Below are positions 44,638 to 52,506 of a DNA stretch of 64,000 nucleotides, one piece after another (positions within the stretch are counted from its first letter, which is position 1; each line of letters opens with the position of its first letter). Both the position numbers and the translations under genes were made by a program. The notes beneath the pieces were generated by a model that had not been told where the DNA came from, made no database searches, and saw nothing but the letters and a program-made list of their open reading frames with translations. The stretch comes from Devosia yakushimensis (lineage in GTDB: Bacteria; Pseudomonadota; Alphaproteobacteria; Rhizobiales; Devosiaceae). The stretch spans positions 3,484,539-3,548,538 of the forward strand of contig NZ_BSNG01000001.1 of the NCBI RefSeq assembly GCF_030159855.1, read 5' to 3'.

Positions 44638-44653
44638 AATGGCGGAGAGAAAG
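44638..44653. repeat. Right attachment-site repeat at the tRNA 3' end
   Basis: AATGGCGGAGAGAAAG covers the CCA end, discriminator base and most of the 3' acceptor strand of tRNA-Ser on the minus strand. It is identical to 2526-2541, giving the direct repeats expected around an integrated element. Confidence 0.75.
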
Positions 44654-44729
44654 GGATTCGAACCCTTGAGACGGTTCCCCGCCTACACACTTTCCAGGCG
44701 TGCGCCTTCGACCACTCGGCCATCTCTCC
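44640..44729 (-). tRNA. tRNA-Ser (anticodon GGA)
   Basis: Read on the minus strand, the 90-base gene begins GGAGAGATGGCCGAGTGG and ends GGTTCGAATCCC, then TTTCTCTCCG and an encoded CCA. The 7-base acceptor stem GGAGAGA/TCTCTCC, the anticodon loop CTGGAAA with anticodon GGA, and a long variable arm typical of serine tRNAs are all present. It decodes UCC/UCU codons. Its 3' end is the integration target of the neighbouring island and has been kept intact. Confidence 0.96.
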
Positions 44730-44972
44730 GCATCGCCTTATCCCCGGGCTGGAATCGCCGGAGGGGCCGACGGTCAGGCCGGCGCGAGCGAGGCGCAATA
44801 TACTTATCAACGGGTTCGGCGCAAGGGATCACGTCAAAGAGATGACGATTGTTTTTCATGAGGGCGCTCCCCATCTTGTGGGGCGACCCGCCCGCATGGC
44901 AAAAGAAGGTTGTGCACGGGAGGAACGGGTAAGCCAGCCACACCTTATCCCCGTCCAGCACAGGGAAAGCGG

Positions 44973-45296
44973 ATGCGGCTTATTTTGCGAATTGCCGGTA
45001 CCTGGCTGATCGGCCTGGCGCTGGTTCTGCTGGTTATCGATGGCACCCGCTCGCTGGGCGCCAATGCAGTGATGTTCACGAGCCTCGCCGATGCCTGGAC
45101 CCAGGTGCATGGGGCAAGCCTTGATGCAGTGCGCAGCTTTTTCGATAGCCGGTTCTTTGCCGACCTGCTGGAGCGGGGGCTTGATGCGCTGCTGACCTAT
45201 CCGGCTTTCGCCGTGTTCGGCGTACCCGGAATCGTCCTGGCGCTGGCCGGGCGGACACCCCGGCGCGAGCGCTTCGTGCGGCAGGACCAGATCTGA
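44973..45296 (+). CDS. Small membrane protein of unknown function
   Basis: A 107-residue protein starting MRLILRIAGTWLIGLALVLL after GGGAAAG. An N-terminal membrane segment is followed by an amphipathic middle (SLADAWTQVHGASLDAVRSF) and a second hydrophobic segment (YPAFAVFGVPGIVLALAG) ending in a basic tail (RTPRRERFVRQDQI). Two transmembrane helices with a periplasmic loop are likely. It is 35 bases ahead of msrA on the same strand, so possibly cotranscribed. I do not recognise a characterised family. Confidence 0.7.
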   Translation: MRLILRIAGTWLIGLALVLLVIDGTRSLGANAVMFTSLADAWTQVHGASLDAVRSFFDSRFFADLLERGLDALLTYPAFAVFGVPGIVLALAGRTPRRERFVRQDQI

Positions 45297-45331
45297 TTTC
45301 TTCGCCTTTACGGCATGAAAGGAAGCATCCC

Positions 45332-45988
45332 ATGTTCTTTAAATCCAAGCCCAGCACTCTTCCCGCCGCTGCCGATGCGCTGCCGGGCCGCGACACGCAA
45401 ATGCCTGTGGCCGCTCAGCATTATGTCAATGGCGCAGCGCTCAAGGGACCCTATCCGGTTGAAGCCGAGACAATCTATTTCGGGCTGGGATGCTTCTGGG
45501 GCGCCGAACGCCTGTTCTGGCAATTGCCCGGCGTGAGCGTGACCGCGGTGGGCTATCAGGGCGGCAGCACGCCCAACCCGACCTATGAGGAAGTATGTTC
45601 GGGGATGACCGGGCATACCGAGGCGGTCAAGGTGGTCTATGACCCCGGGACGATCAGCCTTGAGACCCTGCTCAAGACCTTCTGGGAGGAGCACGACCCG
45701 ACCCAGGGCATGCGGCAGGGCAATGATGTGGGCACGCAATATCGCTCGGCCATCTATACCACGACGCCCGAACAGGCGGAGGCCGTGGCAGCCAGCAAGG
45801 CGGTCTATCAGGCCGCTTTGACGGCGCGGGGGCTGGGCGCCATCACCACCGAGATATCCCCGGCCGGCGAATTCTATTATGCGGAAACTTATCACCAGCA
45901 ATATCTGGCGAAGAATCCGAACGGCTATTGCGGCCTGGCGGGCACGGGCGTCTCGTGCCCGATCGGTACGGGCGTTGCCGCCGAATAG
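45332..45988 (+). CDS. msrA: Peptide-methionine (S)-S-oxide reductase
   Basis: A 218-residue MsrA that reduces methionine-S-sulfoxide in proteins. The catalytic cysteine is in GLGCFWGAERLFWQLPGV. Conserved TAVGYQGGSTPNPTYEEVCS, GHTEAVKVVYDP, FWEEHDPTQGMRQGNDVGTQYRS and the C-terminal AGEFYYAETYHQQYLAKNPN with the recycling cysteine (GYCGLAG) follow. Length and motifs are complete, and no signal peptide is seen. A strong terminator follows the gene. With the peroxiredoxin and glutathione peroxidase in this flank it contributes to oxidative-damage defence. Confidence 0.97.
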   Translation: MFFKSKPSTLPAAADALPGRDTQMPVAAQHYVNGAALKGPYPVEAETIYFGLGCFWGAERLFWQLPGVSVTAVGYQGGSTPNPTYEEVCSGMTGHTEAVKVVYDPGTISLETLLKTFWEEHDPTQGMRQGNDVGTQYRSAIYTTTPEQAEAVAASKAVYQAALTARGLGAITTEISPAGEFYYAETYHQQYLAKNPNGYCGLAGTGVSCPIGTGVAAE

Positions 45989-46011
45989 GGCAAGAATCGG
46001 CTAAGATCCTA

Positions 46012-46041
46012 CGCCGATCCGGTTCACCGGATCGGCGTTTT
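46012..46041 (+). terminator. Rho-independent terminator of msrA
   Basis: CGCCGATCCGGT (46012-46023) pairs perfectly with ACCGGATCGGCG (46026-46037) and is followed by TTTT, 23 bases beyond the msrA stop. Confidence 0.88.
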
Positions 46042-46066
46042 GGTTAGCAGACTGTTAGCATTGAGC

Positions 46067-46426
46067 ATGACACATCCCCTCATCATGCATCGCCCGGGCT
46101 TCGAGGCGTTCATCCTGAGCCTGCCGCGCGCGACCCTGGTGCGGCAATGGCGGGACGATTCGGTGGGCAAGATCGGCGGCAAGGTTTTCGCCCTGCTCGA
46201 TCGCGACCCCGGCGATATCTGGCTCAAGGTTTCCGACATGGCCTATGAGCTGTTGACCGAGCTGGATGGCATCAGGCCGGCACCCTATTTCGCCCGGGCG
46301 GGATGGGTGGCGATCTCAGCCGAAAGTCCGCTGAGCGAAGATGAGATCAAAGCCTATCTCGTCGAGGCGCACCGGTTGGTGACGCTGCGGCTGACGCGGA
46401 AGGCGCGGGCGGAACTGGGGCTCTGA
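46067..46426 (+). CDS. MmcQ/YjbR-family protein
   Basis: About 119 residues starting MTHPLIMHRPGFEAFILSLP. It has the MmcQ/YjbR pattern of a small alpha/beta CyaY-like fold: VRQWRDDSVGKIGGKVFALL, DIWLKVSDMAYELLTELDG, then ARAGWVAISAESPLSEDEI and a final helix YLVEAHRLVTLRLTRKAR. Family members bind DNA or phosphorylated ligands in a few cases; the role here is unknown. I choose the ATG at 46067 over upstream in-frame starts that fall near the msrA terminator. Confidence 0.8.
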   Translation: MTHPLIMHRPGFEAFILSLPRATLVRQWRDDSVGKIGGKVFALLDRDPGDIWLKVSDMAYELLTELDGIRPAPYFARAGWVAISAESPLSEDEIKAYLVEAHRLVTLRLTRKARAELGL

Positions 46427-46458
46427 CGGTTTTGGACGGATGGATTGGGGCTCTCAAC

Positions 46459-48264
46459 CTACGGCCCGGGCCGCACCTGGTAGACATTGAGCGGACCTGG
46501 CGTGCTGACATTTTCCAGCCAGTCGGGCAGCGCGCCCGTGGGGGCGAGGCGCACGAAGCTGTCGGGGGCGGCGTCGGGCTGGCCATCCATTTCGGGCATG
46601 GGATCGCAGGTGACGACCAGGGTGATGCCGCGCGCCTGTAAAATCCCGCGCGCCGCTGCGATCGGGCCGTTGAAGAAGCGATAGGTATCGAGCAGGCCCT
46701 GATTGTTGCGGTGATAGGGGGCCGAGACCACGGCATGGGGCGTGTAGAGCAGCATGAAGGCCCCCATGTCATGCGGGGTCATGATGCGCTCGGGCGGCAG
46801 GCCGGCCAGATCGGCATAGGCGGCGGGGACCAGGCAGGTATTGGCCGAAGCCGGGCCGGCTGCAAAAGTGGCCGCGGCGGGGATTGTCGTGAGCGCCAGA
46901 TTGACCAGGGCCGCCCAGAGCAGGCCGGTCAGGCTCAGCCAGGCGCCAGCCAGGCCCACAATGCTGGCGGGGCTGGCATGACGGAGATAATGGGCCCGGG
47001 CGGCAAGGATCAGCCAGGCCCCAGCCGGGCCGACAAATGCCAGGCTAAGGCGCAGGCCGCGCACCTGAATGAAGGCCACAGCCATGGCCACGGCGAAAAA
47101 AGCCAGCATGATCAGCCAGGCGGCGCGCTTTTCGCCCCTGGCCTGCCAGGCAGCGCAGAGCGTGGCGGCCAGTGCGATAGCGGCCGGGATGGTGGCCGAA
47201 ACGACGTAGAACGGCTGCCGGACCAGGGCGGCCAAGAGCGGCAGGGCTTCGCCGACACGGGACAGCCAGCGCTCGACCAGCCAGGGATCGACCCCGGCAT
47301 AGGGGCCCGAAAGGCAGTGCGGGAAGAGCGCCCCGACCAAGACCAGAACGGCGGCGCCGGCGGGGATGGCGGCAGCCAGCCGCAGGGGCCAGCCGGCCCG
47401 ATGCAAGGGCAAGAGGGTAAGGCCGGCAAGCCCCAGCCCGGCCCCGAGGGCGGCCATGGCATAGACAATGGAATTGGCATCGCATGCCGGCACGAACCAG
47501 AGCGCGGGCGGCAAGGCGAGGCCGAGATGGATCAAAGTGCCCAGACCGAAGGCGAGGCCGAAATTGCGCACGGCGGCATTGTGGTCCGGCGAGGCCACGA
47601 ACAGAACGCCGAAGACCAGGATGGCCGAGACCACAATGGGCAGGCTTTCGGTGCCGATGGCGAGCGAGGTGGCGGCGGCAAGACCGGCCCAGAGCGCCTG
47701 ATACGGCCGGCTCAAGGCGTGCAGACTAGCCAGCACCGTCAGCTGGGCGAGGATGAACTGGACGGAGTGGTGATCGATGCGGCCGAAGTCGAATTCGCTG
47801 AATGTCACCACCGAAAAGACCGGCAGCAGCATGGCCGGCAGCACGCCCTGCCGACCGACCAGACGCAGCGCCAGGCGGCCATTGAGCCAGGTGAACAGGG
47901 CCAGCAGCAGCATGGGCCAGATATAACCGGCGGCGATTTCGGCCCCCTGGGAACCGGCGAAGGGCCGCGCCAGCAGCACCAGCAGGGCAATGGGCAGGTC
48001 GATCAGCCGGGACCAATGCATATCGGCGCCGAAGGGCGTGTTGAGGCGATATTGGGTGTGGTCGGACCAGTTCTGGCCATTGAGGAAATCGCGCACCACC
48101 ACCATGCGCATGGCATCGTCATTATCGGCGAACAAGGGCTGGCCGGAACCGACCTGATGGGCGCGCAGGGCCAAGAGCGTGATAGCGAGGAGGAGGATGC
48201 CTGCCCATAGCAAGAGATCGGACCTGAGCGGTGCCTGCATTGTCGTCGCCCCCGATGGCGCCAC
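46459..48264 (-). CDS. Large polytopic membrane protein, STT3/glycosyltransferase-like
   Basis: A 601-residue inner-membrane protein with about 11-12 hydrophobic helices and a soluble C-terminal part of about 120 residues. The first extracytoplasmic loop contains DNDDAMRMVVVRDFLNGQNW and DMHWSRLIDLPIALLVLL, and a later loop has SEFDFGRIDHHSVQFILAQ. Acidic motifs like these resemble the lipid-linked-sugar sites of STT3/PMT-type (GT-C) transferases. A role in transferring sugars to envelope polymers is likely but not proven. No adjacent polysaccharide genes are present. An alternative start is a few codons downstream at MQAPLRSDLLLW. Confidence 0.65.
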   Translation of the reverse strand: MAPSGATTMQAPLRSDLLLWAGILLLAITLLALRAHQVGSGQPLFADNDDAMRMVVVRDFLNGQNWSDHTQYRLNTPFGADMHWSRLIDLPIALLVLLARPFAGSQGAEIAAGYIWPMLLLALFTWLNGRLALRLVGRQGVLPAMLLPVFSVVTFSEFDFGRIDHHSVQFILAQLTVLASLHALSRPYQALWAGLAAATSLAIGTESLPIVVSAILVFGVLFVASPDHNAAVRNFGLAFGLGTLIHLGLALPPALWFVPACDANSIVYAMAALGAGLGLAGLTLLPLHRAGWPLRLAAAIPAGAAVLVLVGALFPHCLSGPYAGVDPWLVERWLSRVGEALPLLAALVRQPFYVVSATIPAAIALAATLCAAWQARGEKRAAWLIMLAFFAVAMAVAFIQVRGLRLSLAFVGPAGAWLILAARAHYLRHASPASIVGLAGAWLSLTGLLWAALVNLALTTIPAAATFAAGPASANTCLVPAAYADLAGLPPERIMTPHDMGAFMLLYTPHAVVSAPYHRNNQGLLDTYRFFNGPIAAARGILQARGITLVVTCDPMPEMDGQPDAAPDSFVRLAPTGALPDWLENVSTPGPLNVYQVRPGP

Positions 48265-48360
48265 GATGCGCCGGGATTGGGATAGCGCCGGGGGTGTTAA
48301 GGGCGGGCTAAGGGGAGGCCGCGGGGCTCGATGCCGGTGGCCGTGCCAGGATATTCACCC

Positions 48361-48471
48361 CAACCACAATCGCCTTCCTCGGGCCTGACCCGAGGACCAT
48401 TCGCCGCTTGTGCCGGGCTGAGAATGGCCCTCGGGTCGAGCCCGAGGGAGGCTTGGTGGGTGGGAGGGATG
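48361..48471. repeat. Palindromic intergenic repeat, family A copy 1
   Basis: About 110 bases with two hairpins: CCTCGGG-CCTGA-CCCGAGG and CCCTCGGGTCGAGCCCGAGGG, joined by TTCGCCGCTTGTGCCGGGCTG. Near-identical units are at 48583-48687 and 63666-63768, with a shorter relative at 52350-52415. Open frames read through it are not genes. Confidence 0.85.
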
Positions 48472-48501
48472 GTGTTCTTTTCCCAGTGGGGCAAAACACC
48501 G

Positions 48502-48526
48502 CCATTCCGGCCTGCGCCGGGATGAC
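48502..48526. repeat. Palindromic intergenic repeat, family B copy
   Basis: CCATTCCGGCCTGCGCCGGG plus ATGAC is a short imperfect palindrome (CCGGCnnnGCCGG type), recurring at 52462-52487 and as paired, MITE-like inverted copies at 54625-54706 and 63804-63880. Confidence 0.75.
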
Positions 48527-48582
48527 ATCGAGAGTGGAGTGGGTCTTGGAGGCCCGCTACTCGCCGGCCGCGATATTCTCCC

Positions 48583-48687
48583 CAACCACAATCGTCTTCC
48601 TCGGGCTTGACCCGAGGACCGTTCGCCGCTTGTGCCGGGTTGAGAATGGTCCTCGGGGCGAGCCCGAGGGAGGCGTGGTGGGTGGGA
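48583..48687. repeat. Palindromic intergenic repeat, family A copy 2
   Basis: The same order of hairpins and spacer as copy 1, about 90 percent alike by eye, in direct orientation. Together with copy 1 and the family B unit it fills the 611 gene-less bases between the membrane protein and peroxiredoxin genes (48265-48875). Confidence 0.85.
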
Positions 48688-48875
48688 TGGTGCTCTTCGT
48701 CGGATAGCCGCCCGATATCATCCATGACATCCGAAACGCGCATTGCCTTGTCGGCACCGGCAAAGAAAAAGGCGGCAGGGTTGGCTGCCGCCGAGTTGTC
48801 AGGGAGAAAACGAGCGCGCGCTTCTGCGCGCGAGGCTGTTGCCACACACGCATTTTGGCGCGGGAGGATTATCCG

Positions 48876-49511
48876 CTATGCGCGGGGCTGGGGAACAATG
48901 CGCAGATAGGGCTTCAGTTCCTTCCAGCCTTCGGGGTACTTGGCCTTGGCCGCCTCGTTGGAAACGGCCGGCACGATGATGACATCCTCGCCCTGCTTCC
49001 AATTGACCGGGGTGGCGACCTGGTGCTTGGCGGTGAGCTGCAGGCTATCGATGACGCGCAGGACCTCATCGAAATTGCGGCCGGTGGAGGCGGGATATTC
49101 GATCTTGAGCTTGACCTTCTTGTCCGGCCCGATGACGAAAAGGCTGCGCACGGTCAGCGTATTGTCGGCATTGGGATGGATCATGTCATAGAGGCGGGCA
49201 ACTTCGCCCTTGGTATCGGCCAGAAGCGGGAAATTGAGCGACGACCCCTGGGTTTCCTCGATATCCTTGGCCCAGCCGGCGTGATCTTCGAGCTTGTCGA
49301 CGGAAAGGCCAATGGCCTTGACGCCGCGCTTGTCGAATTCGGGCTTGAGCTTGGCGGTGTAGCCCAATTCGGTGGTGCAGACCGGGGTGAAGTTCTTGGG
49401 GTGGCTGAACAGCACTGCCCAGGAGCCATCGATATAGTCATGGAAATGGATGGTGCCCTCGGTGGATTCGAGGGTGAAATCGGGGGCGGTATCGCCAATC
49501 AGAATTGCCAT
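48876..49511 (-). CDS. 1-Cys peroxiredoxin (Prx6 type)
   Basis: A 211-residue AhpC/TSA-family peroxidase reducing hydrogen peroxide and organic hydroperoxides in the cytoplasm. It starts MAILIGDTAPDFTLESTEG. The active site is VLFSHPKNFTPVCTTELGYT with the peroxidatic cysteine in PVCTTE. The Prx6-type C-terminal extension is present (YPASTGRNFDEVLRVIDSLQ, VATPVNWKQGEDVIIVP). No resolving cysteine is evident, as expected for a 1-Cys enzyme. It is monocistronic with its own promoter region at 49512-49779, which contains no other gene. Confidence 0.95.
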   Translation of the reverse strand: MAILIGDTAPDFTLESTEGTIHFHDYIDGSWAVLFSHPKNFTPVCTTELGYTAKLKPEFDKRGVKAIGLSVDKLEDHAGWAKDIEETQGSSLNFPLLADTKGEVARLYDMIHPNADNTLTVRSLFVIGPDKKVKLKIEYPASTGRNFDEVLRVIDSLQLTAKHQVATPVNWKQGEDVIIVPAVSNEAAKAKYPEGWKELKPYLRIVPQPRA

Positions 49512-49707
49512 CGTGTGATCCTTGTGCGCCGAAGCGACGGGGTGGTCTGTGCTGAAAACAGAATATCGTACTGCGCGCTGCGCATATAAGCGGAGCGGTG
49601 CGAAATCTTTTTATGTTGTGACCGGCGAGAACGCCATGGCGTTCCAACGGGATGGCGTGAGGCAGGATGGGGGCGGGAATGGGCCTTGGGGCTCGGGTGC
49701 CGCGATC

Positions 49708-49729
49708 CAATACCCTCCCCCTTGAGGGG
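49708..49729. repeat. Hairpin between peroxiredoxin and creA genes
   Basis: CCCTCCCC-CTTGA-GGGGAGGG forms an 8-base stem in the 268-base region between two minus-strand genes. A related CCCCTCAGGGG motif lies at 51332-51342. No T-run follows, so termination is uncertain. Confidence 0.45.
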
Positions 49730-49779
49730 AGGGAGGCCAAATCGGGGCTCATCTGGCATGGCGCGAACGCTGGGGCCGT

Positions 49780-50304
49780 TTATTGCGTATTGACCGTAGC
49801 CGGAGTGGTGGCGGGCGTCGGCGCGCCATTGGTCCAGGTGACCTGCTCGCCGGCGAGCGGAATGACCGACAGGCTCATCTTGCCCGAGCCCTGCTGCAAT
49901 TCGCGGGCATGGCCGAGATAGATCAGAGAATTGTTGGCGGCGTCATAGATGCGGGTGACGCGCAGCGACTTCCAGATCAGCGAGCGGCCTTCGCGGAAGA
50001 TTTCCTCCCCGCCGGGGCGGAGGGAAATATTGCCGATAGTGAGGGGGCCGACCACCGAGCAATCGAGGGCGGAATAGGAGGGATCCTCGAACCAATTGCC
50101 CTGGCTGATGCGATCGATGAAGGAGCGGTTGAAATAGGCCAGGTGGCACACGACACCATTGACCCCCGGATCGGCCACCGCATCGATGGCGATGTCATTG
50201 CCGGTCCAGTCGACGCCGACGCTGCCGACCTGGCGGCTATCGCCACAGGCAGCAAGGGAGACCGCGGCAAAGGCGGCAATGGCAAGGGCGGCGAGACGGT
50301 TCAT
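49780..50304 (-). CDS. creA: CreA-family periplasmic protein
   Basis: A 174-residue protein starting MNRLAALAIAAFAAVSLAAC, with a signal and a lipobox-like LAAC, so it may be a lipoprotein. The mature part matches CreA: QVGSVGVDWTGNDIAIDAV, DPGVNGVVCHLAYFNRSF, DRISQGNWFEDPSYSALDC and SLIWKSLRVTRIYDAANNSL. The ATG at 50302-50304 is used; upstream codons are non-coding. The biochemical role of CreA is not established. The short Thr/Pro/Ala-rich C-terminal tail is an addition relative to the core family. Confidence 0.9.
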   Translation of the reverse strand: MNRLAALAIAAFAAVSLAACGDSRQVGSVGVDWTGNDIAIDAVADPGVNGVVCHLAYFNRSFIDRISQGNWFEDPSYSALDCSVVGPLTIGNISLRPGGEEIFREGRSLIWKSLRVTRIYDAANNSLIYLGHARELQQGSGKMSLSVIPLAGEQVTWTNGAPTPATTPATVNTQ

Positions 50305-50497
50305 GGGCAGGTCTCCGTGGGTTGCGGACAATAAGTGGGGACATTTGTCCGCGCGGCAAGTGGCAGGGCCATGAATGTGGAAGCCGCGCCGGCCTAAAGC
50401 GCGTCGCGATCTCAAGGATTGGCTCTGTGCGCTTTAGATTCCTTGTTTGACGCATGTCCTTATCCCCTAAACTGGGGCCCACTTAGGGAGACATGCG

Positions 50498-51298
50498 CTA
50501 GCGCCGCTCGCGGCGGAGGTAATATTCGAGCAGGCGGATCAGCAGGGAGAGGGAAACGGTCATGGTGAGATAGAGGAAGGCCACCACATTGTAGGTTTCA
50601 AAGAACAGGAATGTGCTGGAGGAATAGACCTTGCCCAATTGGGTGATGTCCTGCACGCCCAGGGCCGAAACCAGCGCCGAATCCTTGACCATGGAGACGA
50701 AGTCATTGCCCAGGGGCGGCAGGATGGTGCGCAGGGCTTGCGGAGCGATGACGAGGCGGAAGCATTGCCGGCGCGACAGGCCCAGCGCCCAGGCTGCCTC
50801 GACCTGGCCCCGGTTCACCGCCTCGATGCCGGCGCGGAAAATCTCGGCGATGAAGGCCGAATAGCAGATGGTGAGCGCGACGATGGCGCGCCAGGCGAAA
50901 TCAAACTGGCGGATGGTGATGGCGCCGCCAAAGGGTTCGAGCAGCCAATTGAGCGTTGCCACAAGGGCCGGGGCGCCGACAAAGGCGACGTAGAAGAGAA
51001 AGACCAGCACGGGAATGCCGCGGATGATCTCGACATAGAAGGTGGCCAATTCCCGCAGGAGGCGATTGCCCGAAGTGCGGGCCAGGGCGACGAGAAGCCC
51101 CAGCGCCGTCGCGGCGGCAAAGGCGACCCCGGTGACCCAGAGCGTGGTGATTATGCCGCCCGAGAGCGCCTTGAAAATGGTGTTGTAGCCCTGATTGGTC
51201 CGGATCAGCCAGAGGCCGAGCACGAAGAGCAGCACAATGGCCAGCAGCCACCAGGGCAGGCGGGCAAGGATGGAGGGCGGGCGGGGCTTATAGGTCAT
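50498..51298 (-). CDS. Amino-acid ABC transporter permease
   Basis: A 266-residue inner-membrane permease of the HisMQ/GlnP type. An N-terminal span (LLAIVLLFVLGLWLI) precedes SGGIITTLWVTGVAFAAAT (the family's start-of-domain signature), FYVEIIRGIPVLVFLFYV and the EAA loop VEAAWALGLSRRQCFRLVI. It ends with a further span (SLSLLIRLLEY) and a basic tail. The binding-protein gene is upstream on the same strand with a 113-base gap. No ATPase gene follows in the window, so that subunit must come from elsewhere. Confidence 0.92.
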   Translation of the reverse strand: MTYKPRPPSILARLPWWLLAIVLLFVLGLWLIRTNQGYNTIFKALSGGIITTLWVTGVAFAAATALGLLVALARTSGNRLLRELATFYVEIIRGIPVLVFLFYVAFVGAPALVATLNWLLEPFGGAITIRQFDFAWRAIVALTICYSAFIAEIFRAGIEAVNRGQVEAAWALGLSRRQCFRLVIAPQALRTILPPLGNDFVSMVKDSALVSALGVQDITQLGKVYSSSTFLFFETYNVVAFLYLTMTVSLSLLIRLLEYYLRRERR

Positions 51299-51411
51299 GG
51301 ACTATTGGTCACCGAGGCCGGGTCGACCCCGCCCCTCAGGGGAGAAGTCGACGGCCCAGCCGGCGGGTGAGGCGACGATAGAGCACCCTGATAGAGGATA
51401 AGCCACGCCGC

Positions 51412-52215
51412 CTATTGCGCCGCGTTGTATTCGTAGAACCACTTCTGCTGGAGCTTATCCATGGTGCCGTCGGCCTTGATGGCGGCGATGGCGGCGTTGA
51501 TGGGGTCGAGCAGATCGGAACCCTGGGTGAGGATGAAGCCGAAATCCTCGGCGCCGAGCGGGCCGCCGATGACTTTGAAAGCGCCCGGATTGGCGCCGAT
51601 ATAGCCATTGGCCGAGGTCTGGTCCATCAGCACGGTATCGACATCGCCCGCCTGCAGCGCCGAAACCGAGGTACCGAAGGTGTCGAACAGCTTGATGCGC
51701 GGATTGGTCTCCTCGCCATCGAGGACATTGTAGACCGCGACATAGAAATTGGTGGTGCCGGCCTGGGCGCCGATCAGCAGATCGGGATCGGCGGCGAAGC
51801 CTTCGGCATCGGTGAAGCGGGCTTCGTCGGCGCGCACCAGCATATATTGCTCGCTGGTGAGATAGGGATCGGAGAAATCGATCAGCTCGGCCCGTTCCTC
51901 ATTGATGGTGATGCCATCCATGCCCACTTCGAACTGGCCATCGCGCACTGCCTGGATCATCACATCCCAGCTGGACAGCTGCCAATCGACCTTGGCATTG
52001 AGGCGCTTGGCGATCTCGTTGAAGAGATCGTATTCAAGGCCCACGCCCTCCCCGGTCTTGGGGTCGACGAAATTGAGCGGCACATAGGCATTTTCGGTGA
52101 CGGCGACGATGGTGCGGCCATCGAGGTCGGGCAGGGCATCCTGCGCCTGGACGGTGACGGCGCCGAATGCCAGCGAGGCCGCGGCGGTGGCGAGCAACTT
52201 GAGAAGCGAGGACAT
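51412..52215 (-). CDS. Amino-acid ABC transporter substrate-binding protein
   Basis: A 267-residue periplasmic protein (SBP_bac_3). The Sec signal MSSLLKLLATAAASLAFGAV precedes VAVTENAYVPLNFVDPKTGE (ligand-contact loop), EYDLFNEIAKRLNAKVDWQL, VGMDGITINEERAELIDFSD and DFGFILTQGSDLLDPINAAI. The arrangement matches polar or charged amino-acid binders, but the ligand cannot be assigned. It works with the permease at 50498. Confidence 0.93.
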   Translation of the reverse strand: MSSLLKLLATAAASLAFGAVTVQAQDALPDLDGRTIVAVTENAYVPLNFVDPKTGEGVGLEYDLFNEIAKRLNAKVDWQLSSWDVMIQAVRDGQFEVGMDGITINEERAELIDFSDPYLTSEQYMLVRADEARFTDAEGFAADPDLLIGAQAGTTNFYVAVYNVLDGEETNPRIKLFDTFGTSVSALQAGDVDTVLMDQTSANGYIGANPGAFKVIGGPLGAEDFGFILTQGSDLLDPINAAIAAIKADGTMDKLQQKWFYEYNAAQ

Positions 52216-52349
52216 GAGGCGGCGTTCTCCCGGAAGGTTTTGCCGGCAAGACTAGACCGGACGGGCCGGATTTGGGAATGGGGTTGGTGGGGCCGCAGAG
52301 GGAAGTATTTCTTTTGGGGCGGTCATCCTGCCTCGTTCCACGCACAGGG

Positions 52350-52415
52350 CAGTCCTCGGGCCTGACCCGAGGACTGCCATGTCGAGGTGGCCCTCGGGTC
52401 AAGCCCGAGGGAGAC
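52350..52415. repeat. Palindromic intergenic repeat, family A short copy
   Basis: AGTCCTCGGG-CCTGA-CCCGAGGACT and CCCTCGGGTCAAGCCCGAGGG are kept, but the long spacer of copies 1-3 is reduced to about 20 bases. A family B unit follows at 52462-52487 (GGATTCCGGCCTGCGCCGGA). Confidence 0.8.
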
Positions 52416-52506
52416 GCAGAGATTGATTGCAGCATTGCGGCGAGAGCCGAGCCGGTGTCATGGATTCCGGCCTGCGCCGGAATGACATTGTGAGTAAGAT
52501 AGCGCC

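Larger units (their letters stand above)
2526..44653. mobile_element. Putative 42-kb genomic island integrated at tRNA-Ser(GGA)
   Basis: The tRNA-Ser(GGA) gene at the right end keeps its full sequence. A tyrosine integrase gene starts 238 bases from the tRNA 3' end, and the 16 bases AATGGCGGAGAGAAAG at 44638-44653 recur exactly and in the same orientation at 2526-2541. This is the standard structure left by integration into the 3' end of a tRNA gene. Inside lie a decayed Prim-Pol/D5 helicase module, two defence-like gene clusters, a GIY-YIG protein and an XRE regulator, plus sugar-transport, efflux and two-component cargo. The palindromic repeats frequent after 48 kb are absent from the island. 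The interior looks mosaic (scar at 22.5-24.6 kb), so it may be a composite of two tandem elements rather than one. Confidence 0.72.

Noticed and set aside
44403..44810. Long upstream extension of the integrase frame (to 44810)
   Set aside because: It translates through the antisense of the tRNA-Ser gene; a GGAGG site and ATG at 44400-44402 give the normal integrase length.
46711..48210. 499-codon plus-strand frame rich in Gly/Gln/Glu
   Set aside because: It is the shadow of the GC-rich membrane-protein gene on the other strand, with low-complexity composition and no family.
48297..48845. Open frames through 48.3-48.85 kb on both strands
   Set aside because: They are created by the family A and B palindromic repeats; translations repeat the repeat sequence and match no protein.
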